A DNA stretch of 64,000 bases from Wallemia ichthyophaga EXF-994 (lineage: Eukaryota > Basidiomycota > Wallemiomycetes > Wallemiales > Wallemiaceae): the NCBI RefSeq assembly GCF_000400465.1, contig NW_008806274.1, positions 248,001-312,000 of the forward strand, read 5' to 3'. The translations under genes were made by a program, and so were the position numbers. Of the stretch, positions 9,744 through 20,190 are shown piece by piece (the first letter of the stretch is position 1; each line of letters begins with the position of its first letter). The notes beneath the pieces were generated by a model. It saw nothing but the letters and a program-made list of their open reading frames with translations. It searched no databases and had not been told where the DNA came from.

Positions 9744-11847
9744 CTACTTCACTTGCCCCTTGGCAAACTTATCCTTTATATCATCCACAACAGCCGGATC
9801 ACCCAATGTAGACAGATCACCAAGCTGGTCGCCCTCACCAGCGACAATCTTCCTGATAATCCTGCGCATAATTTTCCCACTACGCGTCTTAGGGAGATCA
9901 CCGACAACGTAGAGACTCTTAGGAGCAGCAAATGGGCCTATCACTTTACGCACCTGCAGAGTGAGTTCCTTGACGAGATTCTCATCCACACTGCCCTTGA
10001 ACTCCGGCTTCATAGTCACCCATGCGCTGATTGACTGGCCCGTAAGCTCATCCTGCACACCCACAACAGCCGCCTCTGCGACACCTGAGTGGAGAATAAG
10101 CGCCGATTCTATCTCAGCCGTTGACAATCTGTGTCCAGACACGTTGATAACGTCGTCCACACGACCCTTGATGAATATATACCCTTCATGATCTCTACCT
10201 GCTCCATCTCCTGTAAAGTAGTAGCCTGGGTATGGCTTAAGGTATGTGTCAAGGAAACGCGCATGATCACCAAACACCGTTCGCGCCATTGATGGCCATG
10301 GCTGCTTCACTGCGAGTACTCCCTCAACATCATTGCCTTCGAGCAGATGACCTGTAACTGGATCCAGAATAACCGGCTCAACACCCCAGAATGGGAACGT
10401 CGCACTACCTGGCTTGCATGGAATAGCTCCAGGCATTGGTGAGATAATGATTGATCCTGTCTCCGTTTGCCAGTATGTATCTACGACCGCACACTCCTTC
10501 TTGCCTACCTCCTCATTATACCAATCCCAAGCTTCGGGATTGATGGGTTCACCAACCGAGCCAATCACGCGCAGTGAGGACAAATCGTAGCCTTGCAGAT
10601 GCTCCTTTCCAAGACGACGCAATAATCTGATAGCAGTTGGCGCAGTATAGAATTGTGTCAATTTGTGCTTTTGTACTACATCCCAATATCTCGATGGATT
10701 TGGGTAGACGGGGGTAGATTCGAAGACGGTTGTTGAGACACCATTGAGTAAAGGACCATAGACGATATAAGTGTGCCCAGTAATCCAACCGACATCCGCC
10801 ATACACGCATATCTGTCATTTTCGTGGACGTCGAAAACATACTTGACAGTGAGTGCTGCACCAAGCAAGTAGCCACCCGTTGTGTGCACAACACCTTTAG
10901 GTTTACCTGTTGAGCCTGAAGTGTAGAGAATGAAGAGAGGGTCTTCGCTACTGACAATTTCTGGTGCACAGTAAGGAACGACCTTTGCAGTCTCCTCGTG
11001 CCACCAGTAGTCCCTACCTTGTTGCATGTTTACAGGATTACCGGTACGTTGTAGGACGAGGACATTGTTGACGTCTGGACACTCCTTGAGAGCAGCATCG
11101 ACGATGTTCTTAGTGGCAATTGTCTTACCACCTCTCTTTCCTTCATCTGAAGTTATAATCACGGTGGATTTCCCGTCGATAACACGGTCTCGGAGGGATT
11201 CGGCAGAGAAACCTGCAAAAATGACAGAGTGAACAGCACCTAGACGAGCAACTGCGAGGAAAGCGACAACAGCGTGCCAAGTCATAGCTGCATTGTGTGT
11301 TGTGTAAGACATAAAAATATCAAAGACATAGCAACTCACGCAAGTAAATGGACACGACGTCGCCCTTCTTGACGCCCATGTTCTTGAGAACGTTTGCAAC
11401 CTTGCAGACTTCTCTTAGAAGTTCGCCGTAGCTAATTTCCTGGTGGTGGCCCGGTTCATCAGCTTCATAGATGATTGCAGTCTTGTCTGGGTTCTGAATA
11501 GCCCATCTGTCTACGCAGTTATAACATGCATTGAGACCGCCTTCTTGGAACCATGCTGTGTCTCCGTGCTCGAAACCACCAGTGAGAACGGTAGAGAAAG
11601 GTCTGTGCCAGTAGAGCGTCTCCTTAGCTGCCTGTGGGTTGATTTAACGTACGTATCGCTGCACTATTCAAATTCCTACCTTCTCCCAGAAAGAGTCTCT
11701 ATGCTCGCCAGTCGTCAGCGCGTGTGCCTTCTTGTACGCATCGATATCTGGACCAATATGAGGCGTGGGCAGGCCATTTCCTGCCTTGAGTTTCGTTGGA
11801 ATTGGGTGTGTTACAGAGGACATGGTTGTGAGATTTGAAGAAGTCAT
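9744..11847 (-). CDS. ACS1: Acetyl-CoA synthetase
   Basis: The enzyme makes acetyl-CoA from acetate, ATP and CoA in cytosol and nucleus. Exons are 11847..11680, 11631..11340 and 11287..9744; the protein is 667 residues, a normal length. Visible marks are the N-terminal block around [27 protein letters not shown] (joined across intron 2), the AMP-binding P-loop [21 protein letters not shown], and the C-terminal catalytic lysine motif [12 protein letters not shown] second ATG lies 8 codons in (11823), so the exact start is uncertain. Both introns are short and phase-consistent. No peroxisomal or mitochondrial signal is obvious. The symbol is generic; fungi often have one or two ACS paralogues (facA, ACS1, ACS2). 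Confidence 0.95.
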
Positions 11848-12175
11848 TTCGAATACCGCGTTTTTTAATTTACACTACGTCATCTGACAACGGCATCCAT
11901 GTGAGTTATTTCCTATATGTCCCGAGTCTGTCTATGTGGTTGATGGTGGCTGGGATTATTAGTTCCATAGATGCCGCAATCTTCCGTGGCTCACGACGTT
12001 AGTTCAGCAACACATCTTCTCTCTTCCCCGCATCAGGCTACCAGGCTCCAAAACAGGCAAGTGCATTAAAATCGCATATTGTACAGCGTATTAAGTATAA
12101 TGTATTTCTCTATATATCCGAATCTGCTCCGATGCAATCCGGTGCCCCTCCACGTCTCTCATACTCTCCTCACTT
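11848..12175. other. Intergenic region between BOR1 and acetyl-CoA synthetase
   Basis: About 330 bp between the stop of the BOR1-like gene and the start of ACS, both on the minus strand. It should hold the ACS promoter. I see no clear named element and no extra gene. Confidence 0.5.
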
Positions 12176-13942
12176 TCACAGCGTCAAACCCCGCATTGTG
12201 AAATCACTGGCAGCCATCCCATCGAGTATATCGAGCTCCGTCTGCGTGAATCCGCATTTGGGCACGATATAAGTCCTGAAAGGTATGAGGAGTATGATGA
12301 TAACGGGGAAGCCAATCGCCGATCGCTGAATGACACTGACAGCATAAGTAGCACCGAATCCAACCAGCTCGAACAGTACAAACAGCCATATCCTGCTCTT
12401 GCGCACGCGGTGATACTTATCATCGCGCGCCGTCTTGTGACGGTCTTTAAGGAGGTAGCTGATGTGCTCCGTGATCATGTTCCCGTAGAGTGCCTGCAGA
12501 CCTAGTGACCAGAAAAGCCCGGCTAGCACACCCGTAGGTATCTTGTTCACAGCTTGTAGGAACGGACCCGTCGCAAAGGCTAATGCTAGCCCACCCTGTG
12601 CGAGATTCGTCACGCGCTGCTCTACTACTCCGGCAGGCTCTTCTATCTTGCGGCGGTGAGTAGGCTGAGAGACTTTTTCGTGTGCTGCGTCTGCTTCTGT
12701 GCGCGCCTCTGATGATCCTAGTGCATTTCCGTCGCCGGTTTCTCCATCAACTTCATCCGGCTCTTCTACCACCCTCGTCTCAGTATACACGAGCGACTGT
12801 GTATGTATAGGAGTCTGTGGAATGAGACCATTCGGGGCGATCAGTCCAAATACGCCTGCCAGCAAAGTCGTGACACCGAGAAGAGCGAAGTCCCAATGAA
12901 ACCCAGGTGGTTTCTTCAGCTTAAATTCGCTCCCCTGACCGATAATAGCGCTGACCTGGTGATCAAATAGGAAGAGGAGGGTGAGGAGAGCAGCGAATGC
13001 GACTGCGATGCCTACCCAACGCGCGGGAGTGTTCCAAAAATGCACCACCCACGTCTGTCTATCTGTAGCAGTATAAGCGAATCCTCCTACAGTTGGTAGT
13101 TTCTGCGCATCGATTTCGACGAATCGCCCCCAATAACATAACCCACTCACCGCCACGACGCTGATAGGCAGGCCGTAGTCAGCGAGGAAGCGGCGTACGA
13201 GGTGTGTCCAGAAAGGTGATATACTCGCGAACATGAATATATGGTGCAGAGTGAAGAACGTTGCCGCAAGGAAACAGCTGAATGTAAGACTGGCTATAGG
13301 AGCATTCGACTCTGACTCGCGCGCTATGACCTGCACTCCCAGTAAAAGATAGATCCATCCGACGTAGAACCCGAACGTCTGGCAGGTGAACTTGGTCACT
13401 CCCCTCAGACAGTTGCTCAGGTTGAACACGGCGATGAGCAAGTGCATGATGGCGCTGATTACATACACCCAGCCTACAAACTCTAGGTAGTCGGGCTTTG
13501 GGTACGGCCCGTCTGCTTCTTGGATGATGGTGTACATGGAAGTGTTGAGCACTGTGATGGGTCCCGTAACGCCTACTATGGTCAGTGGCTGCGCGCCAAT
13601 TATGGAAAAAGCTGCTGCAGCCATGAATGTCGATATTAATATCTCGTTTACCCCATACTTGCCCGTCTTCTGCTCAAGCTCATACGCGAAGGCGAGCGCT
13701 GGGAGTATGTTGGCGAAAAAAGTGAGCAGCGTAGATGGAATTACTCTGTAGTTGAGCGCGTCTGTCCAGTCCGAGATATAGTACGGCAGGCGATTGCGCA
13801 CATCGCGGTACATGCCTAGAAACGGCGTATATGCGCGCCATGAGAGCATAGTGAAGGGTACTTGGGAGTGTTCTGGGCTGTGATTTGAATTGTATTTAAT
13901 CCTACTCGTCCTGGCTTCCATGTCTTCCACGTCTTCTTCCAT
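12176..13942 (-). CDS. BOR1: SLC4-type borate/bicarbonate transporter (BOR1-like)
   Basis: BOR1 proteins export borate across the plasma membrane. A single exon codes for 588 residues from the ATG at 13942; an in-frame ATG at 13993 would add 17 mostly hydrophobic residues and is less likely. The SLC4 signature is plain: early PFLGMYRDVRNRLPYYISDW, ALAFAYELEQKTGKYGVNEIL, IIGAQPLTIVGVTGPITVLN, and VNKIPTGVLAGLFWSLGLQALYG later. Ten or more hydrophobic helices are visible. A charged, low-complexity cytosolic insert (about residues 385-440, rich in Glu, Asp and Thr) sits between the core helices. It is longer than in a minimal transporter and may be regulatory. The gene has no intron, unlike most neighbours. 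Confidence 0.92.
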   Translation of the reverse strand: MEEDVEDMEARTSRIKYNSNHSPEHSQVPFTMLSWRAYTPFLGMYRDVRNRLPYYISDWTDALNYRVIPSTLLTFFANILPALAFAYELEQKTGKYGVNEILISTFMAAAAFSIIGAQPLTIVGVTGPITVLNTSMYTIIQEADGPYPKPDYLEFVGWVYVISAIMHLLIAVFNLSNCLRGVTKFTCQTFGFYVGWIYLLLGVQVIARESESNAPIASLTFSCFLAATFFTLHHIFMFASISPFWTHLVRRFLADYGLPISVVAVSGLCYWGRFVEIDAQKLPTVGGFAYTATDRQTWVVHFWNTPARWVGIAVAFAALLTLLFLFDHQVSAIIGQGSEFKLKKPPGFHWDFALLGVTTLLAGVFGLIAPNGLIPQTPIHTQSLVYTETRVVEEPDEVDGETGDGNALGSSEARTEADAAHEKVSQPTHRRKIEEPAGVVEQRVTNLAQGGLALAFATGPFLQAVNKIPTGVLAGLFWSLGLQALYGNMITEHISYLLKDRHKTARDDKYHRVRKSRIWLFVLFELVGFGATYAVSVIQRSAIGFPVIIILLIPFRTYIVPKCGFTQTELDILDGMAASDFTMRGLTL

Positions 13943-14023
13943 GATGTTGGCCGATAAGAGGAAAGAAACGATTAAAAAAACAAATGACATCATCAAAATA
14001 ATTTAGATTGCTACACCGCGCCT

Positions 14024-15031
14024 TTAAACACCCATCCAATCGTTCAGAAGATCAACAAGTGGCTTTGATATTTTCACCGATTCCATGAGCGTGTCGAGGA
14101 AACCTTCACTTGTAACTTCATTATCGCTGAAGCGGCTTTCAACGATAAAAGAGCGCAACTTGAGGAGGTCAATGTGAGGGTGATCTTTAGCGCAACCCTT
14201 AGGTGCCACCTTGAGCTCGTCGTCCATCTGTAGAGCTGGTTAGCGTGGATTATTATCAAAGGTCCACCTTCAACCCACCCCAAAAAGACTCTCGCGCTTC
14301 CCTTTCTCGCGTGCGTTAGGGCTGCCGAAATTTTTTACAAACGCGTCTTCCCCGATCACATCAAGCAGTGGTTGTGGGTCGGTGAGGATGTGATGGCGTA
14401 TGCTCGCGAGCTCGTCCTTCTCTGCCTGCCACTTACCGACTGCAAAGAGAGTCCTACCGTTTGGTTGGACCATTAAATGATAGCCTGCACATACACCCTT
14501 CCTGCCAGTTTTTGAGAAGGTCATCATGAATTGCTTCCGATAGGGAGTCTTGTCATGAGCAAAGCGCAGATCACGTGAAAGACGGTAGACGAGGTCTTTT
14601 GAAGGGTATGGGGGGAGGTTGTCGTCCAAATCGATTGCACGGGTGACGAATTGCTGGGTAAAGTCGTTGAATTCGCTAAATTGACATTTGTAGGTGGCGT
14701 TGTTGAATTCATCATTAAGCCAATCACGCTGGTTACAGTGCTCGTATCTCAAACAATTGAGGAAGTCGAGCGTGTTACGTGATATTTGGCCTGGAGGAGC
14801 TTTGTGAGGAGGAGGGCATTGTGGGTGAGATGCAGTGTGTGCAGTGTTTGCTTCATTTGGTTTCTTTCGCTTGGTTGTTTGTTTTAAGTCAGATTCCGAA
14901 TCAGATTCTGACACAGGTTCCGACACAGGTTCCGACTCAGGCTCCGAATGCTCCGAGTGCTCCGAGTGATCCTCGAACTGGCTATCGTCTGAGCTGGACT
15001 CTTGCTGCTGTTTACGCTTCCCAGACGGCAT
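14024..15031 (-). CDS. DUF2461 family protein
   Basis: Exons are 15031..14279 and 14227..14024, joined in phase 0 across a 51-nt GTGGGT/CTACAG intron; 318 residues. The first 75 residues are disordered, with repeated Glu-His-Ser and Ser-Glu-Pro-Val units (EHSEHSEHSEPESEPVSEP). The folded part starts at TLDFLNCLRYEHCNQRDWLNDE. It continues with the family marks LVYRLSRDLRFAHDKTPYRKQ, AGYHLMVQPNGRTLFAVGKW and KVAPKGCAKDHPHIDLLKLR. DUF2461 proteins occur in bacteria and fungi; no activity is established. The start at 15031 is the only ATG before the acidic tract. Confidence 0.85.
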
Positions 15032-15082
15032 AGGTGATGGTGGTTAGAAGTTAAGAGAATGAGTGCGTCATTACAAAACAGA

Positions 15083-15512
15083 CTAATTTGGTTTCATGAT
15101 GAGTGGGAGCTGATTGGTGGATTAGAAGGGTGTTTGATGGCTGATACATGCACTCACATAAGAAGCAGTCACTGCGCCAATTCCTCTGTAGTTTATATTA
15201 GCAAATTTCACCACCGACAACACCCAAAACTCACAAGATCAACGACGTTAAAGGTGACGTAGCCTCTGAGCATTTCAATGGGCTGTAGTTTATGAAGCAA
15301 ATGGCAGCGGATATAATCGTTGGTATTGCGATACTCCAGTTCTTGCTGAATACTGTGAGTACACTGAGGAACATTACGCTGTTACCCGCTGAGTCTGCGA
15401 TTCCAGAGGTGCCTGTAGGTTTACAGAAGTTTTTAGGCACAGTGAATTCTCTAACATTCTTCTCTTCAACTGGATTTGTACTGTCAATTAGCTTGAATGT
15501 CTGTGTAGTCAT
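15083..15512 (-). CDS. Asterix/UPF0139-like small membrane protein
   Basis: Three exons, 15512..15235, 15185..15158 (28 nt) and 15109..15083, give 110 residues. The order of features matches Asterix (PAT10/WDR83OS), a subunit of the ER PAT intramembrane chaperone. There is a polar N-terminus, a helix starting GNSVMFLSVLTVFSKNW, a second helix with AICFINYSPL, then SLILGIGAVTASYLPLIMKP. In Asterix the equivalent parts are an LKW turn, a SFISFANS segment and a terminal MLSISAVVMSYL helix. The similarity is recognised by eye over a short hydrophobic protein, so the call is tentative. The ATG is only 21 bp from that of the divergent PSF1 gene. Confidence 0.6.
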
Positions 15513-15533
15513 CGTCGTTCGAGGGCAACCATC

Positions 15534-16187
15534 ATGTCATCTGCACCAGCCACCCACAACTACACAGACACTGCCCACAGACTTATCCACCAATCAAAGC
15601 GCTCTATTCTCACATCCTCGCTCTACAACTACGACGACGCGTCCATCCGCGAGATCACGCGCGAGTGTCGCTACTTGAATGGCCAGATAAACAGCGCGAT
15701 TGATGCACTCAGCAATCTCACTGAACACTCTTTACTAGACACCGACAAGCCCTCACTCGCACAGCTCACCATCCTCACTCTTAGTGCTCAGCGTAACAAA
15801 CGGTGTCTTCTCGCATACCACCACCACCGCCTGTCCAAGCTATCCACCCTCTACTGGCAGTCTGGCGCTGCACTCGCACACCTCCTCAACGAACACAACG
15901 GTAGCGGTATACGCCAGCTGATCAGCCCTCACGAACTCGACTACCTCCGTTCATATGCGTCCCTCATCACCCAGTTCAAATCGCCCTTTCTCGATGTCGT
16001 CGATATCTCCTCTACCAGTCTCGAACCGCCGAAGGACCTGCACATATCAGTGCGCGTCGTCCGCGATGCTGGTCTCATCGAGACACACGGCGGCCCTGTC
16101 CATTTCAAAATTGGTCAGCGTTTCATGGTCGCCCGCTCGGATGTAGAGAGGTTACTCGTGCAGGGTTATTTGGAAGAAGTCGAGTGA
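15534..16187 (+). CDS. PSF1: GINS complex subunit Psf1
   Basis: Psf1 is one of four GINS subunits in the replicative CMG helicase. The single-exon protein of 217 residues starts ATG 15534. The all-alpha A domain holds REITRECRYLNGQI and QLTILTLSAQRNKRCLLAYHHHRL; the latter is the most conserved Psf1 stretch. The C-terminal B domain reads LHISVRVVRDAGLIETHGG, then KIGQRFMVARSDVERLLVQGYLEEVE, ending the protein exactly as in other Psf1 chains. The divergent partner starts 21 bp away on the other strand, so its 5' UTR is either very short or overlaps the partner. Confidence 0.93.
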   Translation: MSSAPATHNYTDTAHRLIHQSKRSILTSSLYNYDDASIREITRECRYLNGQINSAIDALSNLTEHSLLDTDKPSLAQLTILTLSAQRNKRCLLAYHHHRLSKLSTLYWQSGAALAHLLNEHNGSGIRQLISPHELDYLRSYASLITQFKSPFLDVVDISSTSLEPPKDLHISVRVVRDAGLIETHGGPVHFKIGQRFMVARSDVERLLVQGYLEEVE

Positions 16188-16227
16188 GAATATATCATAT
16201 GCCATTGTTTATTTACCATTAACTTAT

Positions 16228-18278
16228 TTAATACGTCACTTCGAGATCGAGCACGCCTGTGTTCATAGGCCTACTCGTCTCTTCGCCTCCCGCCAACGTC
16301 CTCCCATCCAGCTCCCAGCTGATGCTCGCGAGCGAGAAACCTTGTGTGCCTAGCTTACTCCCGCCGATATACTGCTTGTGTGTGTCCAGACCTTCCACCT
16401 CGGGTCCTACCGAAACCTTTTCCCACGTAGCCTCTGTTGATTGGTGTTCTAGTGTCCTGTGTGCCGTGTTGGTGTATATATCCAGCCTGCCGAGCTCATT
16501 GGTGCGCACATCCTCAAACCTGTGCTCAATCGGTGCCGCGTATTTATCCTTCTTCTTCTTACTGGGAGGCGGAGGGCGGGGAAGCTTGACTTTGTGAGGT
16601 TTTGGTTGAGGAGTAGGAGTGAGTTGGGTGTGCGAGGAGTGCGATGGTGCTTGTGAGTAAGACTGAGGCGAGCCTGATTGTAGCGCAGAGGCAACACCTT
16701 CACTTCCACTCGTGTCCATTCTCGCATCCTCATTCTCAGGTGTGTTGGGAGTGGCAGTACCATCTGTGCCGCTCACCCCAACCGTCGACTCCACCTTACT
16801 TTTGTTCTTCTTCATCCCAGCCATTTCCGCCTTCACAAGCACACTGTGTGCCTCCTCCAGTCGCAACCGCTTGAGATAAGCTATCTCGTCATTCGTCGCG
16901 CGCACCTCGCGTGCATACACACTCGTCCAATTTTCGTGTGTGATATTCTGACCGAGGAGTGCGCGTTTAGTGGCGTACGTTGTGGCTGGCGAGAAGAGGG
17001 CCGCACCGATATCGTATGCCCAGCCTCCGACAGCGCGCGACAGGAACTTTGTACCAAAATTGGGACCTGCGTTTGACAGTCCAGCTAGTTCCAAATCGTC
17101 ATACTGCCCTTCATCCTCTACCGTGCATATCGTTCCTGGCTCTATCTTCCTGTCCGCGCAGTACCGCCTCGCCCTGTCTTCGTAGTAGTCATCTTCGACG
17201 TGCTTCCCATTGACGAGGACCTTGGCGCCGAACAGCTTGTATACGTTGCGCGCAGCGACTATCGTTACCGAGCGCGAACGCGAGTTGGCCGCTAATTTGC
17301 CTTCTCCTATCAACCTCTCCTTCTCATCTTGCTCCAAAGTCAGCTTGACGAGGTGCAGATTGCGTCTGAACATGTACAGACTGTCCTTAAACCCAGCACC
17401 GCGAGCAGCATCTATGGACAGCATATAAACTTTCTCCCGATCGTGGCGTAGGGATGATGTGAACGTGGGCATCTTGTAGCACCGTCCACCTAGCAAATTA
17501 CCGTGCATGTCTACTTTTTGGTCACCGCGTACGTCATCGTCGATCTCCAGCTCGTCTTCCGTATACCAGTAATCGTTGCCGCCTATCGAGCGCAGGATGC
17601 GTGGAGCTGGCTTTTCGGGAGCGATGTAGCCGACTAAGTGGGAGTGTGAGCGATACTAATAAACATTCGCTAGCACTCACAGTTTATCTCCTCCGTGCCA
17701 TCCTCGTCACGGCGTCTGTTACCGAATCGACCGACACCCTTGGCGCGGTCTTTGTTGCGCGCGGCTGCTCGCCCTCTGCCACGTCCACGCCCGCGTGGCC
17801 GTCCAGATGGGGTGCCGCGCGGGGTTGATAGCCCCCTGCCGCTGCCTTTAGGTCTGCCACGGGGTCTACCTCTGCCTCGCTTCACTGGTGTTTCTGCTGT
17901 GTCTGGGGCGTCCGCTGTGTTTGCTGTGTCTGCAGGCGGGTTGTTGTCTGCAAGCAAATTCGTAAAGAGTACTACAGTGCGCTATTTGACCAACTCACTC
18001 GCTGTCTCTGCTTCTACTTGGCCATCTTGGGCGTTATCGTCGCCGTCTTCTACGTCGTTTTCGGCATCGTTTTCGGCGTCGTTGTCGGCGTCACCGTCGT
18101 TGTCGCCATCTCCATCGCCATCTCTCCATCTCCCGTCATCTCCATCTCCATCTCCGTCTCCGCCGTCCTCCTCAGGATACTCGTCGCCGTCATCGTCGTA
18201 GTACTCATCGCCTTCGACATCCTGGTCGTGGTCGAAACCCGCGTATTTCTGGCGCGGTGTGCTGATTCTGCTGGACAT
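16228..18278 (-). CDS. NPL6: RSC7/SWP82-family chromatin-remodelling subunit with AT-hook region
   Basis: This is a subunit of RSC/SWI-SNF-type remodellers in the nucleus. Exons are 18278..17999, 17947..17681 and 17633..16228; 650 residues. Residues 1-95 are extremely acidic, with Asp-Gly and Asp-Asn repeats. Residues 110-160 form an Arg/Gly/Pro region with AT-hook cores (RGRGRPRGRPKG) and an RG-rich run. The RSC7/SWP82 domain follows: GNLLGGRCYKMPTFTSSLR, VYMLSIDAARGAGFKDSLYMF, SRSVTIVAARNVYKLFGAKV, then NGKHVEDDYYED. The C-terminal 150 residues are Ser/Pro-rich. The antisense strand of the acidic stretch makes long Val/Ser-rich shadow frames. Naming between Rsc7 and Swp82 is not resolved. 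Confidence 0.88.
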
Positions 18279-18464
18279 TTAGTGATTGTGGTCGAGGTGC
18301 AAGGGGGAATGGCCGGGATAAACAATAAATAAGCCGCTTACAATCAGCTACATTTATTCATTTAATATAAATTACACTCGCTGGAATCTGTGACGTATGC
18401 GTGGCTCACAGTGAGTGTTGCCCGTCTTCTCTTTCCACCGCGACCACGACCAACAAACACAAAA

Positions 18465-19001
18465 ATGTTCTCAAGAATAGCACTCAGATCAACTCAAGCA
18501 GCCCAGCAAATCCCACGCCAATCCATCTCCACACCAAGAACGATGCTCACTGCCGCAAAGAGTTTATACACAGCCAAAGCCTCAGCTACGGGCGGAGGAC
18601 GCGCTAACGGCACCGCAAAATCGGAGACTACATCCTTCACAGTGTCCATTCAGCCACCAGGCAGTGAATCGAACACTAACCCAGAAGAACTCGTCGCCTT
18701 GGGCTACTCGACGTGTTTCCTTGGCGCTATGAAGGTGGCTGCTCAACAAATCGGCAAGAGCGGTCCATCCGATGCTGCCAAGTCATTTGCTGACGTTACG
18801 CTCAACAGCACTGACAGCAAGACGTCTCCTTTCACTATCTCCACTCACCTCACTATCGAGGACACCAAACACGACATTGACACTCTCGTCGCCGTCGCGA
18901 AACAAACCCACACCGTTTGCCCTTACGAGATCGCCTTCAAGGGCAACATTAAGCAATCTTTCACTGCGATTGCCAAGGACGGCAAGAGTGAGTCATGGTA
19001 G
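18465..19001 (+). CDS. Ohr/OsmC-type organic hydroperoxide reductase, probably mitochondrial
   Basis: Ohr enzymes reduce organic hydroperoxides with two reactive cysteines. The single-exon protein (178 residues from ATG 18465) has both: GYSTCFLGAMK and HTVCPYEIAF. The central blocks NPEELVALGYS and DVTLNSTDS fit the fold. The first 35 residues (MFSRIALRSTQAAQQIPRQS) are Arg/Ser/Gln-rich without acids and look like a mitochondrial targeting peptide. An upstream non-ATG frame extends the ORF but should not be coding. Bacterial-like Ohr genes are common in fungi; no recent transfer is implied. Confidence 0.9.
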   Translation: MFSRIALRSTQAAQQIPRQSISTPRTMLTAAKSLYTAKASATGGGRANGTAKSETTSFTVSIQPPGSESNTNPEELVALGYSTCFLGAMKVAAQQIGKSGPSDAAKSFADVTLNSTDSKTSPFTISTHLTIEDTKHDIDTLVAVAKQTHTVCPYEIAFKGNIKQSFTAIAKDGKSESW

Positions 19002-19066
19002 AGACAAGCTGTTTGTATGAATGAGTAATGCATCTTATTTGCCATATATGTCTCATCTGCTATATC

Positions 19067-20163
19067 TCACAACCTCAGCCTCTCTGAAAGTGTCTTGGCT
19101 GCATGACTGAAAACTTTCCTCGCTTCTGCCGCTCCATTTGAAATACTTGTTGAGCGTTCACTCTGACTCATAAGCGGACGCCCGTCATCACCGCCGCTGC
19201 TGACCTCCTTAGTCAGGGGTAGTCTACCGAGATCGTCCAAATGCAATTCGCGCAGTGCTCTATCATAGTTGCTGACGTCGCCGAATATCTCGTGTGGGTG
19301 TGAGCAGTGATCGCAGAGAAAGTGGGACATGTTGAGCATCATGCCTAGTATCTGTGGAAGGTGTGAGCAAGCCACATGGCACGAAACCCAATCCCACCTC
19401 GATATTCAGCTTGGAAAAGGTCGCTATGCCCTTGCGCGTGTCCAACAGAGCTACATCTTGAGGAGATGTGACTATGAGAGCGCCTGTGGTGGATGAGAAA
19501 GGAAAAAGGAAAAAGGAAAATTTTAGTGGTCAGCGGTTGTAATCCATTTCAAGGAAACATCACCCACCACTGCTCTGCACTAGCTGTCCAACTGTGAGAG
19601 GCACATCACCTGTGCCGGGAGGCATGTCGACGACTAGATAATCCAGCGGTCGGTCGTGAATGCCCCTCCAGTCAGTATCGAATAGGAGCTGCTGGGTTGC
19701 TTTTTGCACAAGCAAACCGCGCCATACAACAGGCGTATCTTGTGCCTTGGGCCCGTTTTGAAGTAAGTAACCGATCGACATTGACGCAATGCCGTGGTTG
19801 GAGAGGGGCTTGAGTGCACCTTCACGCGTCAACTCAGCTTCCATACCCTCCTTATCCAAACCAAGGAGTTTTGGTGTCGATGGACCAAATATGTCGAGAT
19901 CGAGAAGACCAACCCGAGGGGAATTGTGCAGTTTGGATAACGAGAGTGCCAGATTGGCTGGTGGGGTGATTAGTGCGTGTATACAGCACTCCACACACAC
20001 AGCACTCACTCGCTACTGATGACTTTCCAACGCCTCCTTTGGCGCTGGCTACGAGTATGGTGTGCTTGACGTGGGGAATTGGACGTTTCTTCAATGGCTC
20101 TGGTTTCTTCTTGGGCAAACCAAATGGATTTTCATGGGAAAGGCGTGATAGTGTTCTTAACAT
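19067..20163 (-). CDS. IND1: Mitochondrial complex I Fe-S assembly P-loop ATPase (IND1/NUBPL)
   Basis: IND1 delivers 4Fe-4S clusters to respiratory complex I. Four exons (20163..20010, 19957..19568, 19483..19398, 19351..19067) encode 304 residues. Marks are the deviant P-loop SAKGGVGKSSVA split by intron 1, GLLDLDIFGPSTPKLLGLD, YLVVDMPPGTGDVPLTVGQL, then IVTSPQDVALLDTRKG, and the cluster-bridging CDHC pair in MSHFLCDHCSHPHEIFG. The N-terminus (MLRTLSRLSHENPFG) suits mitochondrial import. A complex I factor implies the organism has complex I. The ATG is 27 bp from that of the divergent GPI12 gene. Confidence 0.92.
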
Positions 20164-20190
20164 TCACCACGTTGTATTTGAAAGAGAGAA

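Noticed and set aside
17695-18332. Long plus-strand frames rich in Ser, Val and Pro
   Set aside because: They are the antisense of the Asp/Gly and Arg/Gly low-complexity part of the RSC7-like gene.
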